Below are positions 53,237 through 62,600 of a stretch of 64,000 nt of DNA, piece after piece; position 1 is the first letter of the stretch, and every line of letters begins with the position of its first letter. Made by a program: the position numbers and the translations under genes. The notes under the pieces were generated by a model. That model was not told where the DNA came from. It made no database searches and worked only from the letters and a program-made list of their open reading frames with translations. This stretch comes from Chryseobacterium sp. SSA4.19 (GTDB lineage: Bacteria; Bacteroidota; Bacteroidia; Flavobacteriales; Weeksellaceae): contig NZ_JAKVIP010000009.1 of assembly GCF_022601875.1 (NCBI RefSeq), positions 62,001 through 126,000 of the forward strand, written 5' to 3'.

Positions 53237-53932
53237 ATGGAATTGCCATTATATTTAACATACCGAGAATTTGAAAGCCACTATTACGATAATCTTGAAC
53301 AATGGTTTGAACAAAATTATAATGCTTCTGAAACCGATTATCTGAAAACATTGGCAGACCTTTACAGCCCTTATTTGTATTACAATTTTGCCAATGACAG
53401 GCTGCAACCCGATGCTTCGATTCAAATTAAAGATTGCTTTTTTCCATATCAGGAAACCATTGGGATTTCTTTTCATACAGGTAATGAAAATGAAAGAGAT
53501 ATCCGAAGCATAAAAAATCTAAGCCATGTATTCGAATGGAAAACCATTACCATGATGGAATATGCGCAGCATATTTTAGATAAGATCAATAAGGATCTTT
53601 CTAAAAATAAAGACAGGGAAAATAGAAATGTACTGGATTTTATTAATCAACGTGGAATTATCACTTCAAGGGATGGTGCAGGATATTGTGTGAATTATCA
53701 TCAGCACCAGTCAACACTTCCTTTTTTGAAAGCGTATCTTCCGGTCTATGGGCAAACGGTTAACATTGCTGCTTACAGGGACTTTATATTTTCCATTGTT
53801 CAGATCGCTGAATATATTGACCGAAAATTAAAGGACGTAAGGGCATTTGAGTCGATGATTTATACCAAACTTAAATCTGAGGCCAGATTTAACGTACAGA
53901 TGAGCCATCAGTTTCTTACTATGTGCAATTAA
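53237..53932 (+). CDS. Hypothetical protein of unknown function
   Basis: 231 residues, no signal peptide or membrane helix; family not recognised. Rich in Tyr and aromatic residues at the N-terminus (YREFESHYYDNLEQWFEQNY), with helical stretches in the middle (YAQHILDKINKDLSKNKDRE) and C-terminal part (SIVQIAEYIDRKLKDVRAFE). A strand-like segment GIITSRDGAGYCVNYHQHQ is the most conserved-looking part. It is monocistronic behind a promoter with a palindromic site, so it is probably a regulated gene. No function is proposed. Confidence 0.65.
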   Translation: MELPLYLTYREFESHYYDNLEQWFEQNYNASETDYLKTLADLYSPYLYYNFANDRLQPDASIQIKDCFFPYQETIGISFHTGNENERDIRSIKNLSHVFEWKTITMMEYAQHILDKINKDLSKNKDRENRNVLDFINQRGIITSRDGAGYCVNYHQHQSTLPFLKAYLPVYGQTVNIAAYRDFIFSIVQIAEYIDRKLKDVRAFESMIYTKLKSEARFNVQMSHQFLTMCN

Positions 53933-53992
53933 TTTTACCACCACAACTTCATATAACTAAATTACAGTTTGAATTGATTATTTTTTCAAACG

Positions 53993-54023
53993 AAAATCCC
54001 GTTCAGTCGATCGGGATTTTTTT
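53993..54023 (+). terminator. Terminator of the hypothetical gene at 53.2 kb
   Basis: AAAATCCCG (53993-54001) pairs with CGGGATTTT (54012-54020), followed by T. Confidence 0.8.
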
Positions 54024-54188
54024 ATGTCGATTTAAAAGCAGATTGTATGTAAGCTTAATAAGCTGTAACATTTATTAGGTTCAAGTCTAATCATGTAGAT
54101 CCGAAAGTGTTTTAACAATATTGATTGAAAAAATACTTTAAATGTTTTCAGCAGATTTTATAAATTTAATTTAGTGATTAGAAATAAG

Positions 54189-54216
54189 AAAAGCGTTGAA
54201 AAAATCAACGCTTTTA
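54189..54216 (-). terminator. Terminator of tRNA-Ser
   Basis: AAAAGCGTTGA pairs with TCAACGCTTTT around an A-rich loop, 5 bases after the tRNA-Ser 3' end on the minus strand. Confidence 0.75.
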
Positions 54217-54220
54217 CTTG

Positions 54221-54307
54221 CAGAGAGGAAGGGATTCGAACCCTCGATACAGTTACCCGTATACTACCTTTCCAGGGTAGCTCCTTCAACCACTCGGACA
54301 CCTCTCT
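54221..54307 (-). tRNA. tRNA-Ser (anticodon GGA)
   Basis: 87-nt class II tRNA. Acceptor arm AGAGAGG/CCTCTCT with discriminator G; anticodon stem CTACC/GGTAG around CTGGAAA; long variable arm; T arm GAGGG TTCGAAT CCCTT. No CCA encoded. Follows the asparaginase gene on the same strand. Confidence 0.95.
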
Positions 54308-54363
54308 TTATTCGAGACTGCAAAAGTAAGAGAATTTATTGAATTAGCAAACAATTCTTGCAA

Positions 54364-55380
54364 TTACTTGGAAATTTCTCCACAAAGGCTCCTTTCGAAG
54401 TTATCTGCAAAGCTTGCGGAGTAAGCAGGGTTTCCAATAAGATGCATCGCTTTTGTTATAGCACTTTCGGCGGTCATATCCCTTCCGCTGATGGCTCCGA
54501 TCCTTGAGAAAATATTGCTGTTTTCATACTTGCCAAATGAAATTCCGCCTGAAATACACTGGCTGACTACCACGATCTCAGTCCCGTTATTCCTGATTTG
54601 CTGAAGCGTTTCCACTGTTTTTTCGCTGCTGAAAATGGTTCCTGAACCGAAAACCTGAAGAATCAGTACTTTCATTTTCGGAATTTCTTTAAAATGATTC
54701 AGGTTCATTCCCGGAAAAATCCTCCAGAAGATAACATCCTCTGAAATATGATCATCTATATGAAATTCGATGGCCGGATCACAGCGGTAGAGATTTTCCT
54801 TAATAATATTTAAATGAACGCCGGATTGTCCCAAAATAGGGTAATTCGGACTTGCATATGCATCAAAATATTCTGCAGAATATTTCAGGGTACGGTTTCC
54901 TCTTAATAATTTATATTCAAAATAAATCGCTACTTCCTGGATTACCGATTCATCATTCTCATATAAACTTGCATAATAAAGGCTGGTTAAAAGATTTTCT
55001 TTGGCATCTGTCCGCAAATCTCCGATGGGAAGTTGGGAGCCTGTGAGAATCACCGGTTTTTTGAGTCCTTTCAGCATAAAACTTAATGCAGAAGCAGTGT
55101 AAGACATAGTATCTGTGCCGTGAAGGATCAGAAATCCGTCATATTGGTCATAATTTTTGTGGATATAATGGGCAATAATCTTCCATTCTTCCGGCCCCAT
55201 ATCCGAAGAATCCAGCGGTTTTGAAAAAGGATGAACAAAAACTTCACATTCCATGAGTTTCATTTCGGGCATTTTTTCAAAAATATTTCCGAAATCAAAG
55301 GCGCGGAGGCTTCCGGATTCATAATCTTTCTCCATTCCGATGGTTCCACCGGTATAGATCAACAGGACTTTTCGTTTCAT
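54364..55380 (-). CDS. ansA: Type I L-asparaginase
   Basis: Hydrolyses asparagine to aspartate and ammonia, in the cytoplasm. 338 residues without a signal peptide, typical of type I. Both catalytic Thr motifs are present: IYTGGTIGM near the N-terminus and LHGTDTMSYTA (about residues 88-98), followed by GSQLPIGDLRTDAKENL. The C-terminal half has the VVVSQCISGGISFGKYE region of the effector or subunit domain. Divergent from the TrmH-like gene. Confidence 0.92.
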   Translation of the reverse strand: MKRKVLLIYTGGTIGMEKDYESGSLRAFDFGNIFEKMPEMKLMECEVFVHPFSKPLDSSDMGPEEWKIIAHYIHKNYDQYDGFLILHGTDTMSYTASALSFMLKGLKKPVILTGSQLPIGDLRTDAKENLLTSLYYASLYENDESVIQEVAIYFEYKLLRGNRTLKYSAEYFDAYASPNYPILGQSGVHLNIIKENLYRCDPAIEFHIDDHISEDVIFWRIFPGMNLNHFKEIPKMKVLILQVFGSGTIFSSEKTVETLQQIRNNGTEIVVVSQCISGGISFGKYENSNIFSRIGAISGRDMTAESAITKAMHLIGNPAYSASFADNFERSLCGEISK

Positions 55381-55510
55381 ACAGACTTTATCAGATTTTT
55401 GTTACCAGTTCATTCAGGATCATTGCTCAAAATTACGTTAATTTGCAAAGATTTGAAAGCAGATAAACGTTTATGGCAAATTTTATCATACAATCTGTCA
55501 TTATGGACAT

Positions 55511-55518
55511 TACGTTTG
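55511..55518 (+). promoter_or_regulatory. -7 box for the TrmH-like gene
   Basis: TACGTTTG, a TAnnTTTG match 25 bases before the start. Confidence 0.4.
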
Positions 55519-55543
55519 TCTGCTGAAAAATAGATATGATCAG

Positions 55544-56218
55544 ATGGAAGATTTGCTACAGACTTTTGAGTATTTAAAACAGTTTTTAACCGAAGAACGA
55601 TTACGGAAAATTGAACATTTTTCACCGGAAAGTTCAGATTTTGTGCTTCCTGTGGTAGAAGATATTTATCAGTTCCGGAATGCAGCAGCGATTGTACGCT
55701 CAGTAGAAGCCTGCGGTTTTCATAAAGTGGTGGCGTTGCAGGAAGAGTATAGCTTTGAACCCAATCTCCGGGTAACCAAAGGTGCCGATACCTGGGTTGA
55801 GGTTGAAAAAATGCCGAGAAATATAGACTCCTTTCAAAAAATAAAAGACAGAGGGTATAAAATCGTTGTGGTTTCCCTGGAAAATAATGCTAAAATGTTA
55901 CCCGAATACGAAATTACAGAACCGATCGCTTTGGTCTTCGGGACTGAAATGGAAGGGGTTTCCCAGGAAATTCTTGATTTTGCCGATGAAACATTAGCCA
56001 TTCCGATGTATGGTTTTACGAGAAGCTTTAATGTATCAGTTGCTGCTTCGATCTGTATGTATGAACTGAAGCAAAAGCTAATAAAATCCGGTATTGATTA
56101 TAAATTGAATGAAGAAAAGCTTTTAAGGATGAAAATCCGTTGGGCCGTAAGCTCAATGAGAAGCGGCCAGCAGATTTTCGAAAAATATTTGAGTGATCAT
56201 AATATTGATTTTTACTAA
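55544..56218 (+). CDS. SpoU-family tRNA/rRNA 2'-O-methyltransferase, TrmH-like
   Basis: 224 residues of the SPOUT superfamily. The three motifs are visible: QFRNAAAIVRSVEACGF with the conserved Asn and Arg, ALVFGTEMEGVSQEIL, and IPMYGFTRSFNVSVAASICMYE, which form the knotted SAM site. The C-terminal extension matches TrmH, which methylates G18 in tRNA, better than RlmB. First gene of a three-gene unit: the next start is 5 bases after its stop. Confidence 0.88.
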   Translation: MEDLLQTFEYLKQFLTEERLRKIEHFSPESSDFVLPVVEDIYQFRNAAAIVRSVEACGFHKVVALQEEYSFEPNLRVTKGADTWVEVEKMPRNIDSFQKIKDRGYKIVVVSLENNAKMLPEYEITEPIALVFGTEMEGVSQEILDFADETLAIPMYGFTRSFNVSVAASICMYELKQKLIKSGIDYKLNEEKLLRMKIRWAVSSMRSGQQIFEKYLSDHNIDFY

Positions 56219-56223
56219 GAACT

Positions 56224-56661
56224 ATGACTATGCAAAAATACACAAGATATCTCTTTTTTATTTCCCTTTTCCTTTCCCTTACTTCGTTATATATTATAGA
56301 AAAAGGAGGAAAAGAAATCTATCCTTTCTACAGCTGGAAATTATTTACAAACCCTAGCGGAAGCGCAAAATCTGAAGAGCAATACCGCTTATACAGGATC
56401 GAAGGAAATGATACGATCAGAGTTTTGTATCAGGCAACGGAGATGTATGATGAAAATAATTTAGCCTTAATCACAGGTTTTTACGGTAAGAAAATTGAAA
56501 AAAATGAAAATCGGGAATCCAGCATCAGGAAGATGAAAATTTTTATGAAAAGCTACCGGCCTGAATATAATGATCTTTATTTATACAAGGAAAGCTTCAA
56601 TCCCTGGGATCTGGGGCAGTCAAATTTTAAAATCAATAAAAAACTGATAACCAAATTGTAA
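56224..56661 (+). CDS. Hypothetical protein with one N-terminal membrane segment
   Basis: 145 residues: a hydrophobic start (YLFFISLFLSLTSLYII), then a soluble part of about 115 residues with a Tyr/Trp-rich opening (EIYPFYSWKLFTNPSG) and a basic end. No family recognised. Its stop overlaps the next start by one base (TAATG), so it is translationally coupled to the membrane protein after it; a two-part membrane system is inferred. Confidence 0.6.
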   Translation: MTMQKYTRYLFFISLFLSLTSLYIIEKGGKEIYPFYSWKLFTNPSGSAKSEEQYRLYRIEGNDTIRVLYQATEMYDENNLALITGFYGKKIEKNENRESSIRKMKIFMKSYRPEYNDLYLYKESFNPWDLGQSNFKINKKLITKL

Positions 56662-57515
56662 TGACGTATAAGAAACTTACCGTTTTTAATTATCAAATTG
56701 CCTATTATGTCATGCGTATTTTCGGGGTGTATTGGCTGCTGATGCAATATCTTACATTCAAGAGGATCAGCAATTGGCCGAAAGAAATTTATGAACCTTT
56801 TCTTACGGTCCAGAGATTTATTTTTCCTGAATATCCAGGTGAGATTTTATATGGGTGTATTTTATCAGTTTGTGCTTTGCTTCTTATAATAACGTTATTC
56901 AAGCAGAGTTATCTTCTTAATTTTTTAATATTTATATTGATAGCAGTCATTAATTTTCCGATCTCTCTGAATTTTAGCGTTGGGCATAATAACCATTTGA
57001 TCATTATAGGATTCTTTATGGCCATTTTTTTACTACCGAAGAATTTAACCAAAGAAAATGATTATAAATGGATACAGTATTTTTATCTTGGTATCCTTGC
57101 TACGTATAGTATGGCCGGCATTTCCAAGTTTTTAGGAATTGCAAAAAACATCATTAAACACACCGGAAAAATTACATGGCTGGATAAAAACGCGGCAAAA
57201 ATCAATACCTTGGATAATTACTGGATGGCGGATATCAAGGTCCCGGACTGGATCCTGAATTTATATGCTTATGAAAACTTCTGGGTTTTTACTACTGTTT
57301 TTGGAATTGTTGTCCAGGCTTCAAGCTTTTTAGGAGCCTTCAACAGGAAATATCTTACATTCATCATGATTTTTCTGTATATTTTCCACTGGTATACAGA
57401 TTTCTTTGTATTGGCAGATTTTAAGGACGCTAAAAATTTTATCTTGGTAGTCTTATTCCCTTATCATATTTTTTATCCTTTATCCCTGAAAATTAAATCA
57501 AAAATTCGGGTTTAG
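56661..57515 (+). CDS. Multi-helix membrane protein, possibly HTTM-like
   Basis: 284 residues with about seven hydrophobic segments. Motif-like parts: NFSVGHNNHLIIIGFFMAIF with a conserved-looking His pair, YSMAGISKFLGIAKNI, and the C-terminal IFHWYTDFFVLADFKDAKNF. The GHNNHL region and a following AGISK segment resemble the HTTM domain of vitamin-K-dependent carboxylase relatives, but the match is weak. Coupled to the upstream 145-residue protein; converges end to end with rsmE. Confidence 0.5.
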   Translation: MTYKKLTVFNYQIAYYVMRIFGVYWLLMQYLTFKRISNWPKEIYEPFLTVQRFIFPEYPGEILYGCILSVCALLLIITLFKQSYLLNFLIFILIAVINFPISLNFSVGHNNHLIIIGFFMAIFLLPKNLTKENDYKWIQYFYLGILATYSMAGISKFLGIAKNIIKHTGKITWLDKNAAKINTLDNYWMADIKVPDWILNLYAYENFWVFTTVFGIVVQASSFLGAFNRKYLTFIMIFLYIFHWYTDFFVLADFKDAKNFILVVLFPYHIFYPLSLKIKSKIRV

Positions 57516-57521
57516 ATTATT

Positions 57522-58214
57522 TTATAGTAAATAATAATTCCACGCAGCTACAAAAACACCTGCCGTTTCTGTCCTTAACCTCTGATGTCCTAATGAAACA
57601 GCCTTGATGTGATGGTTTGCCAAAAATGAAATTTCCTTTTCCGAGAAATCGCCTTCCGGTCCGATCAGGAAAGTGATGTTCTCTGATTTTGAAATCTCTT
57701 TCAGACTGGTGCGTTCCAGGTTTTCATGACAGTGGGCCACAAATGTATTTTCAGGATTTATATTTTTAAGGAACTCTGTAAGTTTCGTTAGATCATTAAT
57801 CAGAGGAAAATGAAACCGTAAGCTTTGCTTGGATGCCGCAATAGCCTGCTTCCTGAGCTTCTCAATATTGATGTTTTTACGCTCGGTTTTTTCAGTCTGA
57901 AGCAGCGTAATTTCAGAAATGCCCATTTCAACCGCTTTCTCTACGAAAAATTCAATACGGTCGATATTTTTAGTCGGGGCAATGGCGATGTGCAGTTTTG
58001 AATTGAAATCAGGTAAATGCGTTTTGATCTCAGAAACCTCAATATTGGCTTTTTTACCTTCAATAACCAGGATTCCTGAAGCAAGTTTGCCTTTTCCGTC
58101 TGTCACATGGATTTCCTCACTGTTTTTCATCCGAAGAACTTTTACGATATGTTGTTGTTCCTCTTCGTTAATCAATACTTTGTTTCCGTCGATTTCTCCA
58201 TAAAAAAGTTTCAT
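57522..58214 (-). CDS. rsmE: 16S rRNA m3U1498 methyltransferase RsmE
   Basis: Methylates U1498 of 16S rRNA in the ribosome decoding centre. 230 residues. A PUA-like N-terminal part (QHIVKVLRMKNSEEIHVTDG) precedes the SPOUT domain with FLIGPEGDFSEKEISFL and SLGHQRLRTETAGVFV, the knotted SAM-binding motifs. Third gene of the tsaD transcript, 18 bases after the preceding stop. Confidence 0.94.
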   Translation of the reverse strand: MKLFYGEIDGNKVLINEEEQQHIVKVLRMKNSEEIHVTDGKGKLASGILVIEGKKANIEVSEIKTHLPDFNSKLHIAIAPTKNIDRIEFFVEKAVEMGISEITLLQTEKTERKNINIEKLRKQAIAASKQSLRFHFPLINDLTKLTEFLKNINPENTFVAHCHENLERTSLKEISKSENITFLIGPEGDFSEKEISFLANHHIKAVSLGHQRLRTETAGVFVAAWNYYLL

Positions 58215-58232
58215 AAAAGAAGTGTATTGTTT

Positions 58233-58643
58233 TTAAAAAGTAATCTCATTCTCGCTCAAGAATGCAGCTCCTGTTTTTATTGTTGTATAAATATCGCCTT
58301 CGCAGTCTCTGTAAGAACATGCATAAATCTCCTCAACCCAATGATCATTCATAAAAATCATATTCAGATATTCATTTTTCCGTAAATTGTTTTTAATAGA
58401 CAAATAATCTCCTTCCTTTGGTTCATACGCAAAACTAAAAACGTTGTCTGAGTTTATTTTCTCGATAATTTCTTCTTTTATATTCTGAATATATCCTGTT
58501 TCTGAACTTGTCATTTGAAAATTGTCTTCTTCAAATTCTTCTGTAACTTCATTTTTTCCGGTAATGGTTTCCAATACCCAGTAATATTTTGAATTCTTCT
58601 TAGAATGTGTTCCGAGTATTTTTTCTTCTAACAGTATTTTCAT
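58233..58643 (-). CDS. Hypothetical protein between tsaD and rsmE
   Basis: 136 residues, no signal peptide or membrane helix; family not recognised. Mixed strands and helices with acidic stretches (EVTEEFEEDNFQM, NIKEEIIEKIN) and a Cys-containing segment EEIYACSYRDCEGDIY near the C-terminus. The ATG overlaps the tsaD stop by four bases (ATGA), so it is translationally coupled to tsaD, while rsmE follows 18 bases later. Confidence 0.65.
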   Translation of the reverse strand: MKILLEEKILGTHSKKNSKYYWVLETITGKNEVTEEFEEDNFQMTSSETGYIQNIKEEIIEKINSDNVFSFAYEPKEGDYLSIKNNLRKNEYLNMIFMNDHWVEEIYACSYRDCEGDIYTTIKTGAAFLSENEITF

Positions 58644-59656
58644 AAATCATATTTTGCCGTTGCCGACGTTCTTAAATCCGTAAATTCACCTCTTTCAAAT
58701 TTAAGCTGGGCCACCATTGCAATCATGGCTGCGTTGTCAGTCGTATATTCAAACTTAGGAATATAAATGCTCCATCCTAATTTTTCATGGTTGTCCTGCA
58801 TTGCTTTTCTCAGTGCTGAATTGGCAGAGACCCCGCCTGCAATAGCCACTTCATTAATGTTTAGGTCTTTTGCCGCTTTTTCAAGCTTATTCATCAGGAT
58901 TTCGATAATACATCGCTGTACTGAAGCGCACAGGTCATTAAGATTGTTTTTAATGAAATCAGGATCTTTTCTTACCTCTTTCTGAATGAAATAAAGGACC
59001 GAAGTTTTTATTCCGCTGAAAGAATAATCATAATGTTCCAGCCTTGGCTTGTTAAATGTAAAAGCATCTGGATTTCCTTCTTTTGCCAACCGGTCAATAA
59101 TGGGACCGGCCGGATAATCAAGGTCAAAGATTTTCCCTATTTTATCGAAGGCTTCTCCGGCAGCATCATCGGTTGTTTTACCGATAATATCCATTTCGAA
59201 GTAATCTTTTACCAGCACGATCATGGTATGCCCTCCGCTTACCGTAAGGCATAAAAAAGGAAACTTAGGCGGCATAGGATTTGCATCTTCGATGAAATGC
59301 GCTAAAATATGTGCCTGGAGATGGTTAACTTCAATTAAAGGAACGTCTAAGCTCATTGCCAGGGATTTAGCAAATGAAGTTCCGACAAGGAGGGAGCCTA
59401 AAAGTCCTGGACCTCGTGTAAATCCTATCGCAGAAATTGCATTTTGTTGTATATTTGCTTTAGTAAGAGATTTTTCAACAACCGGGATAATATTTTGCTG
59501 ATGGGCACGCGAAGCAAGTTCAGGAACAACACCGCCATATTCTTTATGGATTGCCTGATTTGCAGCGATGTTCGACAGAATAGAATTTCCCTTGATGATA
59601 GCTGCTGATGTATCGTCGCATGACGATTCAATACCTAAAATTATAGAGTCGCTCAT
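58640..59656 (-). CDS. tsaD: tRNA N6-adenosine threonylcarbamoyltransferase TsaD
   Basis: Transfers threonylcarbamoyl to A37 of ANN-decoding tRNAs, working with TsaB, TsaC and TsaE. 338 residues from the chosen start (MSDSIILGIESSCDDTSAA); the frame is open 14 codons further upstream, but that stretch would cross the promoter and the tamB start. The Kae1/TsaD ASKHA fold shows the metal-binding His pair in VNHLQAHILAH, FLCLTVSGGHTMI, and the nucleotide-binding AIAGGVSANSALR. First gene of a tsaD-orphan-rsmE operon, divergent from tamB with four bases between the starts. Confidence 0.95.
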   Translation of the reverse strand: MSDSIILGIESSCDDTSAAIIKGNSILSNIAANQAIHKEYGGVVPELASRAHQQNIIPVVEKSLTKANIQQNAISAIGFTRGPGLLGSLLVGTSFAKSLAMSLDVPLIEVNHLQAHILAHFIEDANPMPPKFPFLCLTVSGGHTMIVLVKDYFEMDIIGKTTDDAAGEAFDKIGKIFDLDYPAGPIIDRLAKEGNPDAFTFNKPRLEHYDYSFSGIKTSVLYFIQKEVRKDPDFIKNNLNDLCASVQRCIIEILMNKLEKAAKDLNINEVAIAGGVSANSALRKAMQDNHEKLGWSIYIPKFEYTTDNAAMIAMVAQLKFERGEFTDLRTSATAKYDL

Positions 59657-59660
59657 AATA

Positions 59661-62600
59661 ATGGCAAAGTTAGAGAATAATAACGAGAATGAGAACAAAA
59701 AGTCAGTAGCCGGAAACCTGGGAGATCAGGTACAAAAAGCTGTTGAAAATGCCGGAGATAAAGTAAAGGAGACTGTTAAAGAAGCTTCTGAGCTTGCGAC
59801 TGATGCGATCAAGCATCCTGTAGAGACTGCTGAAGAGTTCGGGAAGCAGGCCGTAAAGGATGTCACGAGCTATTCGTGGTGGGCTAGGCTTTTACTGATT
59901 CTGTTCTGGTTTACGCTTGGTCTCATTGCTGTTATTTTTATTGTCATCAATCTTCCGGTGACCAAACAATGGGCCGCCGATCAAGCCTTACAGATTGTCA
60001 ACCGGGATTTTAAAGCACAGATGTCGACCGAAAGTGTTGATGTTGATTTCTTTGGTGACGTACAAATCAAAGGCCTAAAAATAAAAGATTATAAAGGTGC
60101 GGATTTTATTACCGCTAAAGAATTTACCGCTAATTCAGACTGGTTTTCTCTTGCCACCAATATCGGGAAAAATAATTCTTTAAGCTTTAATTCTCTTACA
60201 CTTAAAAATGCAAATGTAAAAGTTATTACCTATAAAGGAGATAGCATTTCGAATTTTATCCGTTTTACCCAGCTTTTTGACAGCGGGAAGAAGAAAGATC
60301 CTACCAAGCCGCCCTTTCAGCTGAATTCAAGGCTTCAGATTATTGATTCTCAAGTTTCCATTGTTAATTTAAATTCTCCTGGAGAGCAGGGGAAATGGCT
60401 CACAGCTACCAATTTTAATCTTAAGGCTCCCAACGTAAAAGTGAATGGAAGGAATATTTCAGCCCTTATCAATAATATGTCTTTTACGACAAAACGATGG
60501 GGGAAATCACATTTCGTAGATACCTTTTCTACCGAATTGTCGATGACGAAAGATTTTCTCTTTCTTAAAGATTTAACATTAAATACAGATCATTCCCTTC
60601 TACAGGGCGATATTAAATTTAATCTTCATGATGACGGTTCCTGGTCAGATTTTGCTGATAAAGTGAAATGGGAGATGAATCTTCAGCAGGGAAGCCAGTT
60701 AAATGGATATGATATCAGTTACTTTGTTACCAACTGGGATAATTTTAAGCCTTTTAATGTTTCAGGGAAAATGGCAGGCCCTTTGAACAACTTTAAGCTG
60801 GATAATTTCCTGATCCGTAATCCGGATGTGAATATTGCCACCAGAACTATGAGAGTTAACAGGTTGCTGAAAGGTAACTTTTTAATCGAAACCAATGATC
60901 TTTCGGCAGATTTTACTTATAAAGATCTCAAAGCAATGATGCCCTCGTTTATTGCTAAAAAGATGAAGAATTTTGCTGATGATTTCGGGAAACTGAAATA
61001 TAATGGTACCGCAAGCGTAAATCCTGATAAGGTATATGTTTCAAGCGGAAACCTGATCACGGGAATCGGGCAGGCAAAGATTACCGGATTCTCTTTGACA
61101 GATTACAGCTCTTCCATGCCGAAGTATGTAGGAATTGCTGAAATAAAAGATCTTAATACTTCAGTTATTACTAAAAATAAATCAGTAGGCCTTATCTCCG
61201 GAAGGTTTGATATCAACGGACAAAGCTTCGATGTCAATACCATGAGGCTGGTGACAAAATCCAGAATCACAAGCATTGAGATCATGGACAAGGAAATCAA
61301 TAATGTGTATCTGGACGGATTACTGGATCATAAAAAATACAACGGGCTTATTACCGTAGATGATGATCAGGCCAAAGCGGAAATCAAAGGTTTAATAGAC
61401 TTTAGTACTTCACGGATTGCCATGAATGTAAATGCTGATCTTCGGTACCTAAACATGAATTATTTCACCGGGAAACCCGGAAACCAGATAGTAAGCGGAA
61501 AGGTAAACGGTAAAATGGCTATGTCATCTATTAACGATCTTACATTGGATGTAGAAGCAAATGATATTAATTTCGCTACAGCTACTCAAAAATATTCCAT
61601 TCCCATTGCAAAAATAAAAACATTCGCTGAAAACGGAGGCCGTGTTATTGATGTGGATGCTCCGGGCGCGGTAAACGGGAAGATTTCCGGCAGGTATAAT
61701 CTTGGAGATCTCACAGGGATGGTGGAAAATGGGTTGAATAAGATCTTGGTTGGCCCTGCTCCCCGAAAGTTATACAGAGGCCAGAACTTTACGATGAGCT
61801 TTGATGTTCAGCAGGGTTTAGTAAGCTATTTTATGCCGGATCTGAAAATTCCACAGGGAGCAAAGGTAGAAGGGCAGTATGACGGAAACTCAAACAACCT
61901 GATTTTAAATGCAGATGCAGCTTCTCTTAAATACGTGATGACTAAAGTTCAGGAAATCACGGAAGCTGATAAAGCACTGGCGGATGCAAATCCTTCATAT
62001 AAAATAAATGAAAGGAATAATATCACCAGAGACAGTGCGATGGTTGACAGTGTGATGGTAAGAATTAATACCGCTAACCTGGATGAGCAGATTTTTGCTA
62101 AGATCAACAGGATAGAATACAATAAGAATATCCTGAAAGACATTACGTTAAGCGGCAGAAATGAAAACAATACCATTCTTCATCTGGCAGCACAATTTAA
62201 GCATGGAAGCCCGGAAGATGAACTAGATGATAATCTGAAATCATATGCCATCAATGTTAATCAGTCTACCAACACAACCGGTGATTTTGTATTCAGGTTT
62301 GAACCTACTGAAGTTAAATTTAATGATGTGACCTGGGCTATCGATACCAGTCAGGAATTGGACCACTCTATTACTTACCGTAAAAAAGAAAAGGATTTCG
62401 ATATCAGGAATCTAAGAATATATTCCGACAACAGCGCACTATTTATAAAAGAGGCCCAGTTTAAATCGATCAGGGATTTTTATTTAGATGCAGAAGTCAA
62501 TGATTTTGCCATTGAGAAGCTGCTGGATATGCAGGCAGGTGGAAATACAATGAATATTAAAGGACTTGCCAACGGGAGTGTGAAGATTAAAATGGATAAG

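Noticed and set aside
59657..59698. An earlier start for tsaD
   Set aside because: It would extend across the promoter and the tamB start; MSDSIILGIESS is the usual TsaD N-terminus.
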